Source: Paenibacillus durus ATCC 35681
GTDB taxonomy: Bacteria; Bacillota; Bacilli; Paenibacillales; Paenibacillaceae
Reading direction: 5' to 3'
Assembly: GCF_000993825.1 (NCBI RefSeq)
Contig: NZ_CP011114.1
Coordinates: 3,844,001-3,908,000 of the forward strand
DNA length: 64,000 nucleotides
Below are positions 17,401 through 27,080 of the stretch, one piece after another. Every line of letters starts with the position of its first letter. Positions within the stretch are counted from its first letter, which is position 1. The position numbers were made by a program, and so were the translations under genes. Under the pieces are notes generated by a model, which saw only the letters and a program-made list of their open reading frames with translations, was not told the origin of the DNA and made no database searches.

Positions 17401-18855
17401 ATGATGAGATCATTCAAAAAATTAACGGCCGCAGCCGCCGGAAGCTGTCTGGCTTTATCGCTGATTCTATCTCCCGCCGCTTTTGCCGCTGATAGCAGTG
17501 AGGCCGCCAGCAAGACTTCTTCGGAAACCGAATTGATTAATGAGGTTATGCAGTACATAGAGAGCTACAACTTGACCGGTGCTGACAGGGATGCCCTGAT
17601 CCGCGCCGCGATCGACGGTATGGTAAACTCGCTTGACGATCCTTACAGCCAGTATTTCAGCGGCGAGGAGAGTAAAGAGCTGCAAAATCAGTTGGCCTTG
17701 GATTATGTGGGTATCGGGGTACAATTGGTCTATACGGGTAACGAGCTGTATATCGAACAGGTCATGCCCGGATCGCCTGCGGAAAGTGCAGGGCTAAAGC
17801 GCGGGGATACAATCCTAAAGATTAACGGTGTGAAAATCAGCGAGATCAAGAGCGATCCGATCAGCGGAAAAGCGGGGACCAAAGTCACGCTGCTCATCCA
17901 GCGCGGCGGCGCGGTCAAGACTTACACCGTAAAGCGCAGCGAGATCAATTATCCATCCGTTACCGGCAAAATCGTCGGGCCGAAGATCGCCTACATTTCG
18001 CTGAACGGCTTCACACAGGATTCGGATGAAGAATTTGCAGCCGTACTCAAAAATATGCGCGCGGCGGGAATGAAATCCATGGTCCTCGATCTCCGGAACA
18101 ATGGGGGCGGGTACATGGATTCCGCCTATAACATCGCATCTCAATTCATCGACAAGGGAATCATGATGTACACTGCGGACAACACAGGCGAGCTTACTCC
18201 GGTAACGATTACGGACGGCTCCAAAATGAATGTGCCCGTGGTTATTCTAACGAACGAATATACCGCCAGCGCCTCCGAAGCACTGACCGGGGCGCTGCAT
18301 GACAATCATCTGGCCACCGTTGTCGGTACCAAATCCTTCGGAAAAGCGCGGATTCAAAGCCTGCTGGACCTCTCCGACGGCGGCCTGCTCAAGCTGACCA
18401 CGGAACGGTATCTGACTCCAAGCAAAGCCGATTTCAACCATATCGGGCTCTCGCCGGATATTGAGGTAAAAGGCGAGGCGGCTCAGATCATTACCGCCCT
18501 TCAGCTTGCGGGCATGAAATCGATTGAAGCCGCGGGCGACAATCACATTCTGGACGTTGGCGGCACCGCCTTTGCCGGTAATGTCGGTCTGGTGAAACAG
18601 GGCGGCAGAATCTACGCCTCAGCCCGCGTGCTCTCCGCACTTGTAGAAAGCGATCTGACATGGGACGCCAAAAATAAGAGAGTCATTGTAACCACCGGCT
18701 CCGGCAAAGCATCCAGCTTTACCGTTGCGTCCAAAGAAGCGCTCTCCCAAAACGGGGAAACCTTCATTGCACTGGGTGCCTTCAAGAAGAAATTTCCGGC
18801 CCTGGCCTGGACCTATAACCAGACGCAAAATCGTCTGACGCTATCCGTAAAATAA
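17401..18855 (+). CDS. S41 family C-terminal processing protease with stalk domain
   Basis: A 484-residue exported serine protease. The signal peptide ends at AFA-A near residue 30. A PDZ domain follows (VGIGVQLVYTGNELYIEQVMPGSPAESAGL), then the S41 catalytic domain with Ser in YTASASEALTGAL and Lys in VGTKSFGKARIQS, the Ser/Lys dyad of CtpA/CtpB. The last 100 residues (NVGLVKQGGRIYASARVLSA to the end) look like a copper-amine-oxidase-type stalk domain, an extension absent from CtpB. AAAGGATG precedes ATG 17401. It lies 11 nt after another stalk-domain protein, so the two are likely partners at the cell surface. Confidence 0.88.
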   Translation: MMRSFKKLTAAAAGSCLALSLILSPAAFAADSSEAASKTSSETELINEVMQYIESYNLTGADRDALIRAAIDGMVNSLDDPYSQYFSGEESKELQNQLALDYVGIGVQLVYTGNELYIEQVMPGSPAESAGLKRGDTILKINGVKISEIKSDPISGKAGTKVTLLIQRGGAVKTYTVKRSEINYPSVTGKIVGPKIAYISLNGFTQDSDEEFAAVLKNMRAAGMKSMVLDLRNNGGGYMDSAYNIASQFIDKGIMMYTADNTGELTPVTITDGSKMNVPVVILTNEYTASASEALTGALHDNHLATVVGTKSFGKARIQSLLDLSDGGLLKLTTERYLTPSKADFNHIGLSPDIEVKGEAAQIITALQLAGMKSIEAAGDNHILDVGGTAFAGNVGLVKQGGRIYASARVLSALVESDLTWDAKNKRVIVTTGSGKASSFTVASKEALSQNGETFIALGAFKKKFPALAWTYNQTQNRLTLSVK

Positions 18856-18891
18856 GGGCAATCATTATCCGCTATCTTGGCCTAAAACAAT

Positions 18892-18934
18892 AAAGGTGCC
18901 GCCGACGTTCAGCCTGAACGTCGGCGGCACCTTT
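18892..18934. terminator. bidirectional terminator, 21-bp perfect stem
   Basis: Bases 18892-18912 are perfectly complementary to 18914-18934 with a single-base centre, flanked by TAAA and TTTATT. It separates the convergent S41 protease and yutD genes and should stop transcription from both sides. Confidence 0.9.
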
Positions 18935-18974
18935 ATTAATGGTATCGGCCCCTAAGCCGGTGGCTTCGATGGCG

Positions 18975-19664
18975 TTATTGCTGGCCCGCAGGACCTTGGG
19001 GCGGCTTCTGCCGAGTGTCCCTGGCTTTGGCTTCCCGGTTCTGGTAATCCCTGTTTTGGTTCCCCCGCGCCTGATTTTCCCGGCCCTGATTCTCCAAGCC
19101 CTGAGCTTCGCGCGCCTGAAACTCACGCGATCCGCTTTTTTTGCCCTGATATTCCTTGTTCCTGTTATCTCTGCTGCGTTCCTTGAACGGTCTCTCCTTG
19201 GGAGTAAATTCTTTAACCGGCTGCTCTCGGGAAACCGCCGTCTCCGCCTGGAACTTCCTGGAGGATAATTGCGGAATGGCTTCCTTCTTGACGGAAGTCT
19301 CCTGGGAAGCGGCCTCCTTGACAAAGACTTCCTTCGGAGCCTCGCCCGGCTCCTTGATCAGAATATCCTTGGCATTCGGGTCCTTCGGAGTATCCTTCAG
19401 CTTGCGGAGGACGAAATAGGCACAGCCGAAATTGCAATATTCATTGATATAATCGACCAATCCGCAAATCGCCGTGTCCCGGTTCACTTTTGGATGATTA
19501 TCCCGGTAAAATCCTTTCAAACGCAGTTGGTTGTAGCCCCAATCGCCGACAATATAGTCGTAGCGGTCAAGCACCTCGCTGTACCTTCCACGGAAGCTTT
19601 CCGGATTCCAGCCTTCTTTATGATTCACCATGAGCTCATAGCTTTTGCCGCCTATAATGATCAA
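18975..19664 (-). CDS. yutD: YutD family protein with disordered C-terminal tail
   Basis: A 229-residue protein. The first 95 residues are the YutD/DUF1027 domain (YELMVNHKEGWNPESFRGRYSEVLDRYDYIVGDWGYNQLRLKGF is split across this region, with a YCNFGCAYFVLRKL end). The remaining 130 residues are low-complexity, rich in Arg, Glu, Lys, Asn and Gln with repeating NR/NQ units (for example NQNRDYQNREAKARD), and surely disordered. The start is a TTG with AGGCGAG 6 nt upstream. It lies 44 nt downstream of lipA, as in B. subtilis, where yutD and the lipA gene are neighbours. The function is unknown; the tail could bind RNA. Confidence 0.82.
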   Translation of the reverse strand: MIIIGGKSYELMVNHKEGWNPESFRGRYSEVLDRYDYIVGDWGYNQLRLKGFYRDNHPKVNRDTAICGLVDYINEYCNFGCAYFVLRKLKDTPKDPNAKDILIKEPGEAPKEVFVKEAASQETSVKKEAIPQLSSRKFQAETAVSREQPVKEFTPKERPFKERSRDNRNKEYQGKKSGSREFQAREAQGLENQGRENQARGNQNRDYQNREAKARDTRQKPPQGPAGQQ

Positions 19665-19708
19665 GCAAGACTCGCCTGCCTTTCACAAAAAATATGTTGC
19701 GCCGGCGG

Positions 19709-20614
19709 TCAGTTTGCCGCCATGCGATCCTCGCGGGTCTTCGCGGCCGATTCGACCTGCTCATGCGCATGATAAGAGCTGCGCACGAGCGGCCCAGACT
19801 CCACGTGGCTGAAGCCCCGCTTCAATCCCTCTTCCTTCAGCCGTACAAACTCCTCCGGCGTATAGTATTTAACGACGTCCAGATGCTGCGGAGAAGGCTG
19901 CAGATATTGGCCCATCGTGAGGATATCGCAGTCCGCCTCCCGCAAGTCGTCCATCGCCTGCAAAATCTCATCCCATTCCTCGCCAACGCCCAGCATAATA
20001 CTGGACTTGGTCGGAATGTTCGGCTTCATTTCCTTAGCCCGGCGCAATAGCTCCAGGGAGCGGCGGTACCTCGCCTTAGCCCGCACCCGGTCGGACATGC
20101 GCTCGACGGTCTCGATATTATGATTCAGAATGTCGGGATTGCTGTCCATTACAATCTGGAGACTGCCCTGGTCGCCGAGGAAATCGGGAATGAGCACCTC
20201 CACGCTGCACAGCGGCAGGCGTCTGCGGATCGCGGCTACCGTCTCGGCAAAAATCTTCGCTCCGCCGTCCTTCAAATCGTCGCGTGCCACACTCGTTACG
20301 ACACAGTGCCGCAGATTCATGCCTTCCGCAGCTTCGGCCACCCGTTCCGGCTCCTGAAGATCCAGTTCGGTAGGCATCCCGGTGTTAACCGCACAGAAGC
20401 GGCAGGCACGGGTGCAAATATCGCCCAGGATCATAAAAGTAGCGGTACGGTTCGCCCAACATTCGTAAATGTTCGGGCAGCGCGCCTCTTCGCAGACGGT
20501 ATGTAAAGTTTTGGAACGCATCATTCCTTTAATATCCTGATAATTCTCGCCGGTCGTCAGCTTAATCCGAATCCAATCCGGCTTGGGTTGTTTGGCAATT
20601 TCTTTTCTAGTCAT
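19709..20614 (-). CDS. lipA: lipoyl synthase
   Basis: A 301-residue radical-SAM enzyme that inserts two sulfurs into octanoyl groups on lipoyl domains. It has the auxiliary cluster motif [12 protein letters not shown] (CX4CX5C) and the radical-SAM motif CTRACRFC (CX3CX2C). Its product is needed by the acetoin dehydrogenase E2 encoded a few kilobases away and by other 2-oxoacid dehydrogenases. A TATAAT (20675-20670) about 55 nt upstream is a likely -10. Confidence 0.96.
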   Translation of the reverse strand: MTRKEIAKQPKPDWIRIKLTTGENYQDIKGMMRSKTLHTVCEEARCPNIYECWANRTATFMILGDICTRACRFCAVNTGMPTELDLQEPERVAEAAEGMNLRHCVVTSVARDDLKDGGAKIFAETVAAIRRRLPLCSVEVLIPDFLGDQGSLQIVMDSNPDILNHNIETVERMSDRVRAKARYRRSLELLRRAKEMKPNIPTKSSIMLGVGEEWDEILQAMDDLREADCDILTMGQYLQPSPQHLDVVKYYTPEEFVRLKEEGLKRGFSHVESGPLVRSSYHAHEQVESAAKTREDRMAAN

Positions 20615-20823
20615 GGTAGTAAACCCCTCTTCCGACTGAATATGAAAAGCTTTAAAGTTACTGCCTTACATTATAACATGCACGGTAGGGAAATGCCTGC
20701 TTTTGTGAAAGAAGAGTGACAAAATCAATAGCGCGGCCGGAAACCTTCGGAATAAAATGCGCCGATTTGTTCAATCTAAGGTAAAACGTTAGTTCATACG
20801 GGAATGAAAGGAGAACTATTACT

Positions 20824-21993
20824 GTGCCGTTATGGAGCGTAAATACGAGACGGGCACTGCTGTCTCTGTCTGCGGCGGCCCTGCTGTGGGGAAGCCTTGA
20901 CAATCCGGCGGCGAATGCCGGGCTTGCCGACCCCACGAATACGAAGACCACAGCTGCCCCGAAAAAAAAAGATAAGGCGGCGGGTAGACCGCAAGCCGCT
21001 AAAAGCGGCAGTCCTGCTGCCGGTTCACGGAACAACCTCCGTTCTGTCGGCGCCGGAAACGTCTTTGCCGTCCGCCAGGCGCTATACGATCAAATGAGCA
21101 CGGTCACAGGCATTCCTTGGTTCCGTTTTGCCGCCATTGACCAATATGAGCGAACCCTTACCAAAAAAAGCAAAGACGGGAGCAGCGCGCCTGAGCGCCT
21201 CACCGGAATTCATATCCCGGCGCCGCTATGGTGCGGACCGCTGAATCCCAACCAGGAGGATACTTCCCCGGCTACGATCACCTTCTTTGGCGGCATTGGC
21301 CGCGACGGCTCAGGAGACGGCAAAGCCGATCCGGAGAACGATCTTGACGCGCTGTACACGATGGCCCGCCACCTGATGAAATACGGCCTTTCCGCCAGCG
21401 ACTTCGGCATTGGCGTCTGGGAGTATTACCATAACCCCCGCGCCTCCCAGCGCATCGCCCAATTCGCAAAGCTGTACGATCATTTCGGCCGCCTGGATTT
21501 ATCGGGCAGCGCCTTTCCGCTCCCGCTCGGCAGCACCTATTCCTACAACAGCACCTGGGGAAGCGGAAGAAGCTGGGGCGGCGCGCGGATACATGAAGGC
21601 ACCGACCTGTTCACTCCCCACGGCGTTACTGTGCGAAGCACCTGCTACGGCATTATAGAGACCAAGGGCTGGAACCGATTTGGCGGCTGGCGGATCGGCA
21701 TCCGCGACATCGAGAATCGCTACCATTATTATGCCCACCTGTCCGGCTTCGATAAATCGCTGTCCGCCGGCGATATCGTCATTCCCGGACAGCAGCTCGG
21801 CTGGGCCGGCAGCTCCGGGTACGGCAAGCCGGGCACTCAGGGGAAATTCCCGCCGCATCTGCATTACGGTATATATAAAGACCGCGGGCTCACAGAATGG
21901 GCCTTTGATCCTTATCCGCTGCTGAAGCAGTGGGAGAATGCCGAACGGAAGGCGCTGCATAAGAACAAAAAGGGCAGCTTTGGTAAGTCATGA
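20824..21993 (+). CDS. M23 family metallopeptidase (YunA-like)
   Basis: A 389-residue exported protein. GTG 20824 with AAAGGAG 10 nt upstream is the start; a signal peptide with a cleavage site near ANA-G follows. The C-terminal domain is a LytM/M23 peptidase with zinc ligands in [12 protein letters not shown] (HxxxD) and PHLHYGIY (HxH), which cuts peptide cross-bridges in peptidoglycan. The position next to lipA and yutD equals that of B. subtilis yunA. Its 3' end overlaps the stop of acoR by 6 bp on the opposite strand. Confidence 0.88.
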   Translation: MPLWSVNTRRALLSLSAAALLWGSLDNPAANAGLADPTNTKTTAAPKKKDKAAGRPQAAKSGSPAAGSRNNLRSVGAGNVFAVRQALYDQMSTVTGIPWFRFAAIDQYERTLTKKSKDGSSAPERLTGIHIPAPLWCGPLNPNQEDTSPATITFFGGIGRDGSGDGKADPENDLDALYTMARHLMKYGLSASDFGIGVWEYYHNPRASQRIAQFAKLYDHFGRLDLSGSAFPLPLGSTYSYNSTWGSGRSWGGARIHEGTDLFTPHGVTVRSTCYGIIETKGWNRFGGWRIGIRDIENRYHYYAHLSGFDKSLSAGDIVIPGQQLGWAGSSGYGKPGTQGKFPPHLHYGIYKDRGLTEWAFDPYPLLKQWENAERKALHKNKKGSFGKS

Positions 21994-23958
21994 TTCATCT
22001 CTGCCAATGCCGTATTCCGCCAGTTTGCGGTACAAGGTCGACTTGCCGATATTCAGCATCCGGGCGGCCCCGACAACATTGCCGCCGCTTGCGGCCAGCG
22101 CGCGGCGGATGCTCTCTATCTCGCTCTGCTGCATACTCTTGACAATACAAGGATCGGCAGGTGCGGACGCATGGGCGAGCGTAGGTCGCGGGTCCGGGAG
22201 GCCGCTTTCCTTCTGCCCGGACGGAATCTGAACGGCATCCGATTCGGAAATACAATCCGAGCCGCATAGATAGTAGGCGCGCTGTACCGCGTTTTGCAGT
22301 TCACGCGCGTTCCCTCTCCACTGCCGGTCCTGCAGTCTTTCCAGAAATGCGGAGTCAAACCGTTTGGCCGGCCCGGGATTATCCCGGTTGCACTTGCGCA
22401 GGAAGAGCTGGGCGAGCGGCGCGAGATCCTCGGTACGCTCCCGCAGCGGCAGCAGCTTGAGGTTAATGACATTGAGCCGGTAATACAAATCGCTGCGGTA
22501 AGCCTTCTGCGAAATTTCCTCCAGCAGATCGCGGTTGGTGGCCGCAATGACCCTGACGTTAAGCTCGCGTTCATGCTTGCCGCCGATCCGCCGGACCTTG
22601 TGGTTATCGAGCACCCGCAGCAGTTTGGCTTGAATCTCCAGCGACAATTCCCCGATTTCGTCTAGAAATAGGGTTCCGCTATTCGCCAGCTCGAACTTTC
22701 CGGGATTGCCTTCACGCAGGGCACCGGTAAAAGAGCCTTTTTCATACCCGAACAGTTCACTTTCTACCAATTCTCTCGGAAGCGCCGCGCAATTAATAGC
22801 GATAAACGGTCCGTCCGCGCGCGAGCTGGCGTTATGAATGGACTGGGCAAACAGTTCCTTGCCGGTGCCGCTCTCTCCTTCGATCAGAACCGTGCAGTTC
22901 GTTCGGGCGATTTTCCTTGCAAAATCGATCTGTTCCCGCATATAAGGATTATGGGTTACGATATCCTCAAACCGGTAGTTCGCCTTGAAGCCGGCAAGCT
23001 GATTGACCTCTCTGCGCACCTGCCTGGCTTCCCGGATCGTAAGCGACGCCCCGATGACCCGATCGCCAAAGGAGTATGGAAAGATATTGGCCATGCAATC
23101 GATCTTTTTTCCATTTACTGTAAGCGTGCAATCCGCATAACTGATGCGCCGCTTGTTCCGGAACACGCCGTCCAGATCGACATCCTGCAGCAGTTCCTTA
23201 ATATCCAGCCTCCGAACCTCATCCATCCCCAGCATAAAAATGGAGGCCAGCCGTTCATTAAACTGCCTGATTCGGTAATCCGTATCAATGACCAGCAGTC
23301 CGTCCTGCATCGACTGAAATACGGCATTCATCAGCTGGTTCGTCTCCAGTACGTTAAGCTGTTCTTCGATGCTGCTTACGGCCGATACGGCGATGCCGAA
23401 GGTGTGGGGATGCACATCCTCCGCTTTGCCCGACAGATCCAGACATCCGATCACTCTCCCGGAGCTATCATGAATAGGGGCTGCCGAGCAGGTCCACGCG
23501 TGATGCGATTCGCAGTAATGCTCGCCCCCGAGCACCTGCAAGGGCATGTCGATGGCCAACGCGGTTCCGACGGCGTTGGTGCCGACGCTGAGCTCATCCC
23601 ATTTTGCCCCCTCGATAAAATTCACCTTCGCGCACTCCGGCTCAATCTCCTTGTTAAGCAGGGTGCTGAGCAGCACTCCGTCCTGGTCGGTCAGAACGAT
23701 GGCGTAAACGGTATCCTTGATCACCTGATAGATGCTGTTCATAATCGGTTTGGCTACGGAAATGAGCAGGCTCTTCTCTTCCAGCCGCCGCGCCAGCTCC
23801 TCCTTGGATACCTGCACTCCTGTTCCCTGCTGAGGGTTAACCCCGGCCATCCGGCATCTCCTCCATGAAGCGAGTATAACAGGCCGTATTCCTTCTGGAA
23901 TCTCCCCATGTGCTTCAAAAGCATCCCAGCTTCTCACCGTATTCGGATAACTGATCAT
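21988..23958 (-). CDS. acoR: sigma-54-dependent activator of the acetoin operon
   Basis: A 656-residue AcoR-type regulator. The N-terminal GAF-like sensory domain (about 55-205) is followed by a PAS-like domain (210-320), an AAA+ domain with Walker A GESGTGKE (361-368) and a GSFTGA loop (408-413) that contacts sigma-54, and a C-terminal Fis-type helix-turn-helix ([20 protein letters not shown]). It should activate the acoABCL promoter when acetoin is present. GGGGGAGG lies 9 nt before the ATG. It is the last gene of the cluster, after a terminator and a cre-like site, as in B. subtilis acoABCL-acoR. Confidence 0.92.
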   Translation of the reverse strand: MISYPNTVRSWDAFEAHGEIPEGIRPVILASWRRCRMAGVNPQQGTGVQVSKEELARRLEEKSLLISVAKPIMNSIYQVIKDTVYAIVLTDQDGVLLSTLLNKEIEPECAKVNFIEGAKWDELSVGTNAVGTALAIDMPLQVLGGEHYCESHHAWTCSAAPIHDSSGRVIGCLDLSGKAEDVHPHTFGIAVSAVSSIEEQLNVLETNQLMNAVFQSMQDGLLVIDTDYRIRQFNERLASIFMLGMDEVRRLDIKELLQDVDLDGVFRNKRRISYADCTLTVNGKKIDCMANIFPYSFGDRVIGASLTIREARQVRREVNQLAGFKANYRFEDIVTHNPYMREQIDFARKIARTNCTVLIEGESGTGKELFAQSIHNASSRADGPFIAINCAALPRELVESELFGYEKGSFTGALREGNPGKFELANSGTLFLDEIGELSLEIQAKLLRVLDNHKVRRIGGKHERELNVRVIAATNRDLLEEISQKAYRSDLYYRLNVINLKLLPLRERTEDLAPLAQLFLRKCNRDNPGPAKRFDSAFLERLQDRQWRGNARELQNAVQRAYYLCGSDCISESDAVQIPSGQKESGLPDPRPTLAHASAPADPCIVKSMQQSEIESIRRALAASGGNVVGAARMLNIGKSTLYRKLAEYGIGRDES

Positions 23959-24092
23959 AATTAGCCGCCTCCCCCTTGTCTTTGCATGCTTTTGACGCTT
24001 CCCGCGCAGTAGATACTCGCTTCCGCCCTTAAGAATCGGCGTTACCCGATTGCCAATACGTTCCCACCGCGCTGACGGCCGCGAATTTGTTT

Positions 24093-24106
24093 TGTATGCG
24101 CTTACA
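24093..24106 (-). promoter_or_regulatory. cre-like CcpA site upstream of acoR
   Basis: The minus strand reads TGTAAGCGCATACA, matching the cre consensus TGNAANCGNWNNCA at all fixed positions. A TATAAT (24122-24117) lies 10 nt upstream on the same strand, so the site falls just past the predicted transcription start, where bound CcpA would block elongation. Confidence 0.65.
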
Positions 24107-24149
24107 CTTATGCTTTATTATAAGGGGCCAGTTGGAAGCTGATACATGC

Positions 24150-24224
24150 AAAAAAACGGATAAGGTGAACTTCTCATGACAATTTCCCAATATGGGAAAA
24201 GGCAGCGTCCGTTCATCTTATCCG
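24150..24224 (-). terminator. acoL terminator with nested palindrome
   Basis: On the minus strand CGGATAAGATGAAC pairs with GTTCACCTTATCCG, followed by TTTTTT. The 40-nt loop holds a second, perfect palindrome TTTCCCATATTGGGAAA. It lies 24 nt after the acoL stop and separates acoABCL from acoR. Confidence 0.8.
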
Positions 24225-24248
24225 CAGGCGGAAGCAGGGAGGCTTCGC

Positions 24249-25634
24249 TTAATGCGAATGGATCGCGCGGTGATTCACGGCAAGCGCCGCTTCGAGCAAA
24301 GCTTCGGATACGGTCGGATGCGCATGCACCGTCGTTTCGATCTCATCCACCGTCGCTTCCAGCCGAAGCGCCAGCGCGCCGGCCGCGATCATATCCGTGG
24401 CCCTTGGACCGGCAATATGAAGTCCGAGAACTTCACCGGTCCGCGCATCGGTTACATATTTGACCAAACCATTGGTTTCGCCCATAATCATGGATTTACC
24501 GTTGGCCTGAAGCGGAAAGCTTCCCGTCTTCACTTCCAATCCTTGTTCCCGGGCACCGTCTTCGGTCAACCCGACCGAAGCCAGCTCCGGCCTTGTGTAC
24601 ACGCAGGACGGCACCGTCCGGAAATCCACTGGGGCCTGCTTCCCCATGATATGCTCCACCGCAACAATGCCTTCCGCCGAGGCGACATGCGCCAGCATAA
24701 TTCCGCCGACGCAGTCGCCGATAGCGTAAATGGACGGCACCGCTGTCTGCATGTTGCGGTCGACCTCTATGGCGTCCTTCTTCATAGACACGCCGAGAAT
24801 CTCCAGCCCGAGCCCCGACGTCAGCGGACGGCGGCCAATGGATAGGAGCACTTTCTCCGCTTCGATGGTGATCGGGCCGGAAGGCGCGACCGCCGTTATG
24901 GACAGGCCCTTCGGCGTTTGTTCGATCCGCTCAACCCGGGTTTCCGTGTGAACGTCCACGCCGGCGGCAGCGAATTCTTTCCGCAGGCAATGGACGATGT
25001 CCCGGTCCATCACGGCGATCAGCTCCGGCAGCATCTCGATAATCGTTACCTTGCAGCCCAGGCTGCTGTATATGCTGGCGAACTCGCAGCCGATTACTCC
25101 TCCGCCGATAATGCAGAGGCTGCCTGGCACCTCAGGCAGCGACAGGGCCTCGTCGCTCGTAATCACGTCGGAAAGCTCCGTCCCTGGAATCGGCACCCTG
25201 GACGGCACCGAACCGGTAGCGACGATGGCGCGGTCAAAGCTGATCGTCTGCATGCTGCCGTCTTCCTTGCTTACTTCCAGCTCGTGCACGCCGGTAAATC
25301 GGCCGGTGCCGATAATTTTGGTCACTTTGTTCTTCTTCAGCAGCGCGTCGATTCCGCCGGTGTTGATCCGGATAACCTTGTCCTTACGCTTTTGCAGCCT
25401 CTTCCAGTCCACCGCAAGCTGCGGAACGTCAAGGCCGATTTCGGCTGATTCACGCTTAAGCGCCGTGTAGAGCTCCGATGTATGCAGCAGCACTTTGGTC
25501 GGAATACAGCCGACATTGAGGCAGGTTCCGCCCAAAGCTTTTTTTTCCACAAGGGTCACTTCGGCTCCCAACTGGGCAGCCCTTATCGCGGCAACGTAAC
25601 CGCCCGGTCCGCCTCCCAGTACCACAATTTTCAT
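24249..25634 (-). CDS. acoL: dihydrolipoyl dehydrogenase (E3) of the acetoin complex
   Basis: A 461-residue flavoprotein disulfide reductase. It has the FAD motif VVLGGGPGGYVAAIRAAQLG, the redox-active disulfide GGTCLNVGCIPTK, a second NAD-binding GGGVIGCEFASIYSSLG, and the C-terminal His-Glu region HAHPTVSEALLEA. It reoxidises the lipoyl groups of E2 with NAD. ATG 25634 follows AAAGGAG by 8 nt; the stop of acoC lies 15 nt upstream. It is the fourth gene of the operon. Confidence 0.95.
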   Translation of the reverse strand: MKIVVLGGGPGGYVAAIRAAQLGAEVTLVEKKALGGTCLNVGCIPTKVLLHTSELYTALKRESAEIGLDVPQLAVDWKRLQKRKDKVIRINTGGIDALLKKNKVTKIIGTGRFTGVHELEVSKEDGSMQTISFDRAIVATGSVPSRVPIPGTELSDVITSDEALSLPEVPGSLCIIGGGVIGCEFASIYSSLGCKVTIIEMLPELIAVMDRDIVHCLRKEFAAAGVDVHTETRVERIEQTPKGLSITAVAPSGPITIEAEKVLLSIGRRPLTSGLGLEILGVSMKKDAIEVDRNMQTAVPSIYAIGDCVGGIMLAHVASAEGIVAVEHIMGKQAPVDFRTVPSCVYTRPELASVGLTEDGAREQGLEVKTGSFPLQANGKSMIMGETNGLVKYVTDARTGEVLGLHIAGPRATDMIAAGALALRLEATVDEIETTVHAHPTVSEALLEAALAVNHRAIHSH

Positions 25635-25648
25635 CCCGCATTCTCCTT

Positions 25649-27064
25649 TCACAGCAGCAGCAGCGCCGGATTCTCCACGTACGCCTTGATTCTCTGCATA
25701 AACTGCGCCGCAACCGCGCCGTCCACCGCCCGGTGATCCGCCGTCAGGCTGAGATTCATCAGCGGCTTGATAATGACTTCGCCATTCACGGCAACCGGCG
25801 TATCAACGATGGCATTTACGCCGAGTATCGCCACTTCGGGCTGATTGATAATCGGGGAGAAGGATTCCATACCATACATCCCGAGATTGGTTATGGTAAA
25901 AGTGCCGCCGGTCATGTCTTCCGGGGTCAGACTATTGTTTCTCGCGCCTTCGGCAAGGAAGCGCACTTCATCCGAGATTTCGCCCAGACCTTTCAGATGG
26001 GCGTTACGGACAACCGGCACGACCAAACCGCTCTCCAGGCCGACAGCCACGCCAATGTGAACCGCGTTTCTCATAACGAGGTCGTTGCCTTCGATGGAGC
26101 AATTAAGCAGCGGGAATTCGAGCAGCGCTTTGGCGGTAATCGCGACCAGCAGATCGGTGTAAGTGATCTTCCGCAAATCTTTCAGCTGCCGTCTAAGGGC
26201 GGCGAGCGCGGAGGTATCCACCCGCATGTTGTAGGTGACGGTTGGTGAAATATCAACGCTTTCGCGCATCCGTTTGGCAATCACCTTCCGCATGGCGCTC
26301 ATCGGAACCCGCGACACGGCCTGCTCCTCCGCAGCCGTATTCCGTGCCGAAGCCGCTGACCGGGAGCCGGATACGGAGGCGGGAGCCTGGCCTGCGCTTT
26401 CGGAGATAGCCTCTCCCGTAGCGGCAAAAGCGCGGACATCCGCCTTCATAATTCTGCCGTCCTTGTGGATGTCAGCGGGATTTACGCCAAGCGCCGCCGC
26501 TTCCTTCGCCGCAGCCGGGGAAATCTTGACCTTCGGCGACCCGTGCTTGCCGCTCTCGGCATAACGCCGCACGTCGCCGTCCGTTATCCGGCCCTGCGGC
26601 CCCGTACCTTTTACCGCAGACAGCTCCACGCCCAGTTCCTTCGCCGTCCGCCGCGCCAGCGGCGATGCCTTGATCCGGCCGCCGCTGTGCTGCGCCCATC
26701 CGTCCTCCGCAGCTGCGGCATCCGCATCGGAAGCGGCAAGGCCGGATGCTCCGTCGCCGGAAGACGCCGCTTCTCCTTCTGGCGGCTTGCCGGAGGCGCC
26801 CGCCGGGAGCAGCGCGGATATATCCTCGCCCGCGTCCGCAATAATCGCCAGCGGATGAAACACCTCCACCGTTCCTTCCTCGACCAGAATCTCCCTTAGT
26901 ACTCCGCTGGTCTTGGCTTCGATTTCATTGGATATTTTATCGGTCTCCACATCGAACAGAATGTCACCCTGCTCTACGCGGTCTCCCTTGGCCTTTCGCC
27001 AATTGGAGACGGTTCCCTCCGTCATTGTCAGCCCGAGCTTGGGCAATACGACAAGTTCAGCCAT
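25649..27064 (-). CDS. acoC: acetoin dehydrogenase E2, dihydrolipoamide acetyltransferase
   Basis: A 471-residue E2. Domains in order: a lipoyl domain with the lipoylated Lys in VETDKISNEIEA; an Ala/Pro/Gly-rich linker; two peripheral-subunit-binding domains (SPLARRTAKELGVELSAVKG and SPAAAKEAAALGVNPADIHK); a second linker; and a catalytic domain with the active-site TADHRAVDGAVAA (HxxxDG). It moves the acetyl unit to CoA. The second subunit-binding domain is less usual for this enzyme. GGAGG lies 6 nt before the ATG; acoB ends 16 nt upstream. Confidence 0.93.
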   Translation of the reverse strand: MAELVVLPKLGLTMTEGTVSNWRKAKGDRVEQGDILFDVETDKISNEIEAKTSGVLREILVEEGTVEVFHPLAIIADAGEDISALLPAGASGKPPEGEAASSGDGASGLAASDADAAAAEDGWAQHSGGRIKASPLARRTAKELGVELSAVKGTGPQGRITDGDVRRYAESGKHGSPKVKISPAAAKEAAALGVNPADIHKDGRIMKADVRAFAATGEAISESAGQAPASVSGSRSAASARNTAAEEQAVSRVPMSAMRKVIAKRMRESVDISPTVTYNMRVDTSALAALRRQLKDLRKITYTDLLVAITAKALLEFPLLNCSIEGNDLVMRNAVHIGVAVGLESGLVVPVVRNAHLKGLGEISDEVRFLAEGARNNSLTPEDMTGGTFTITNLGMYGMESFSPIINQPEVAILGVNAIVDTPVAVNGEVIIKPLMNLSLTADHRAVDGAVAAQFMQRIKAYVENPALLLL

Positions 27065-27080
27065 GACACACCTCCATCAT

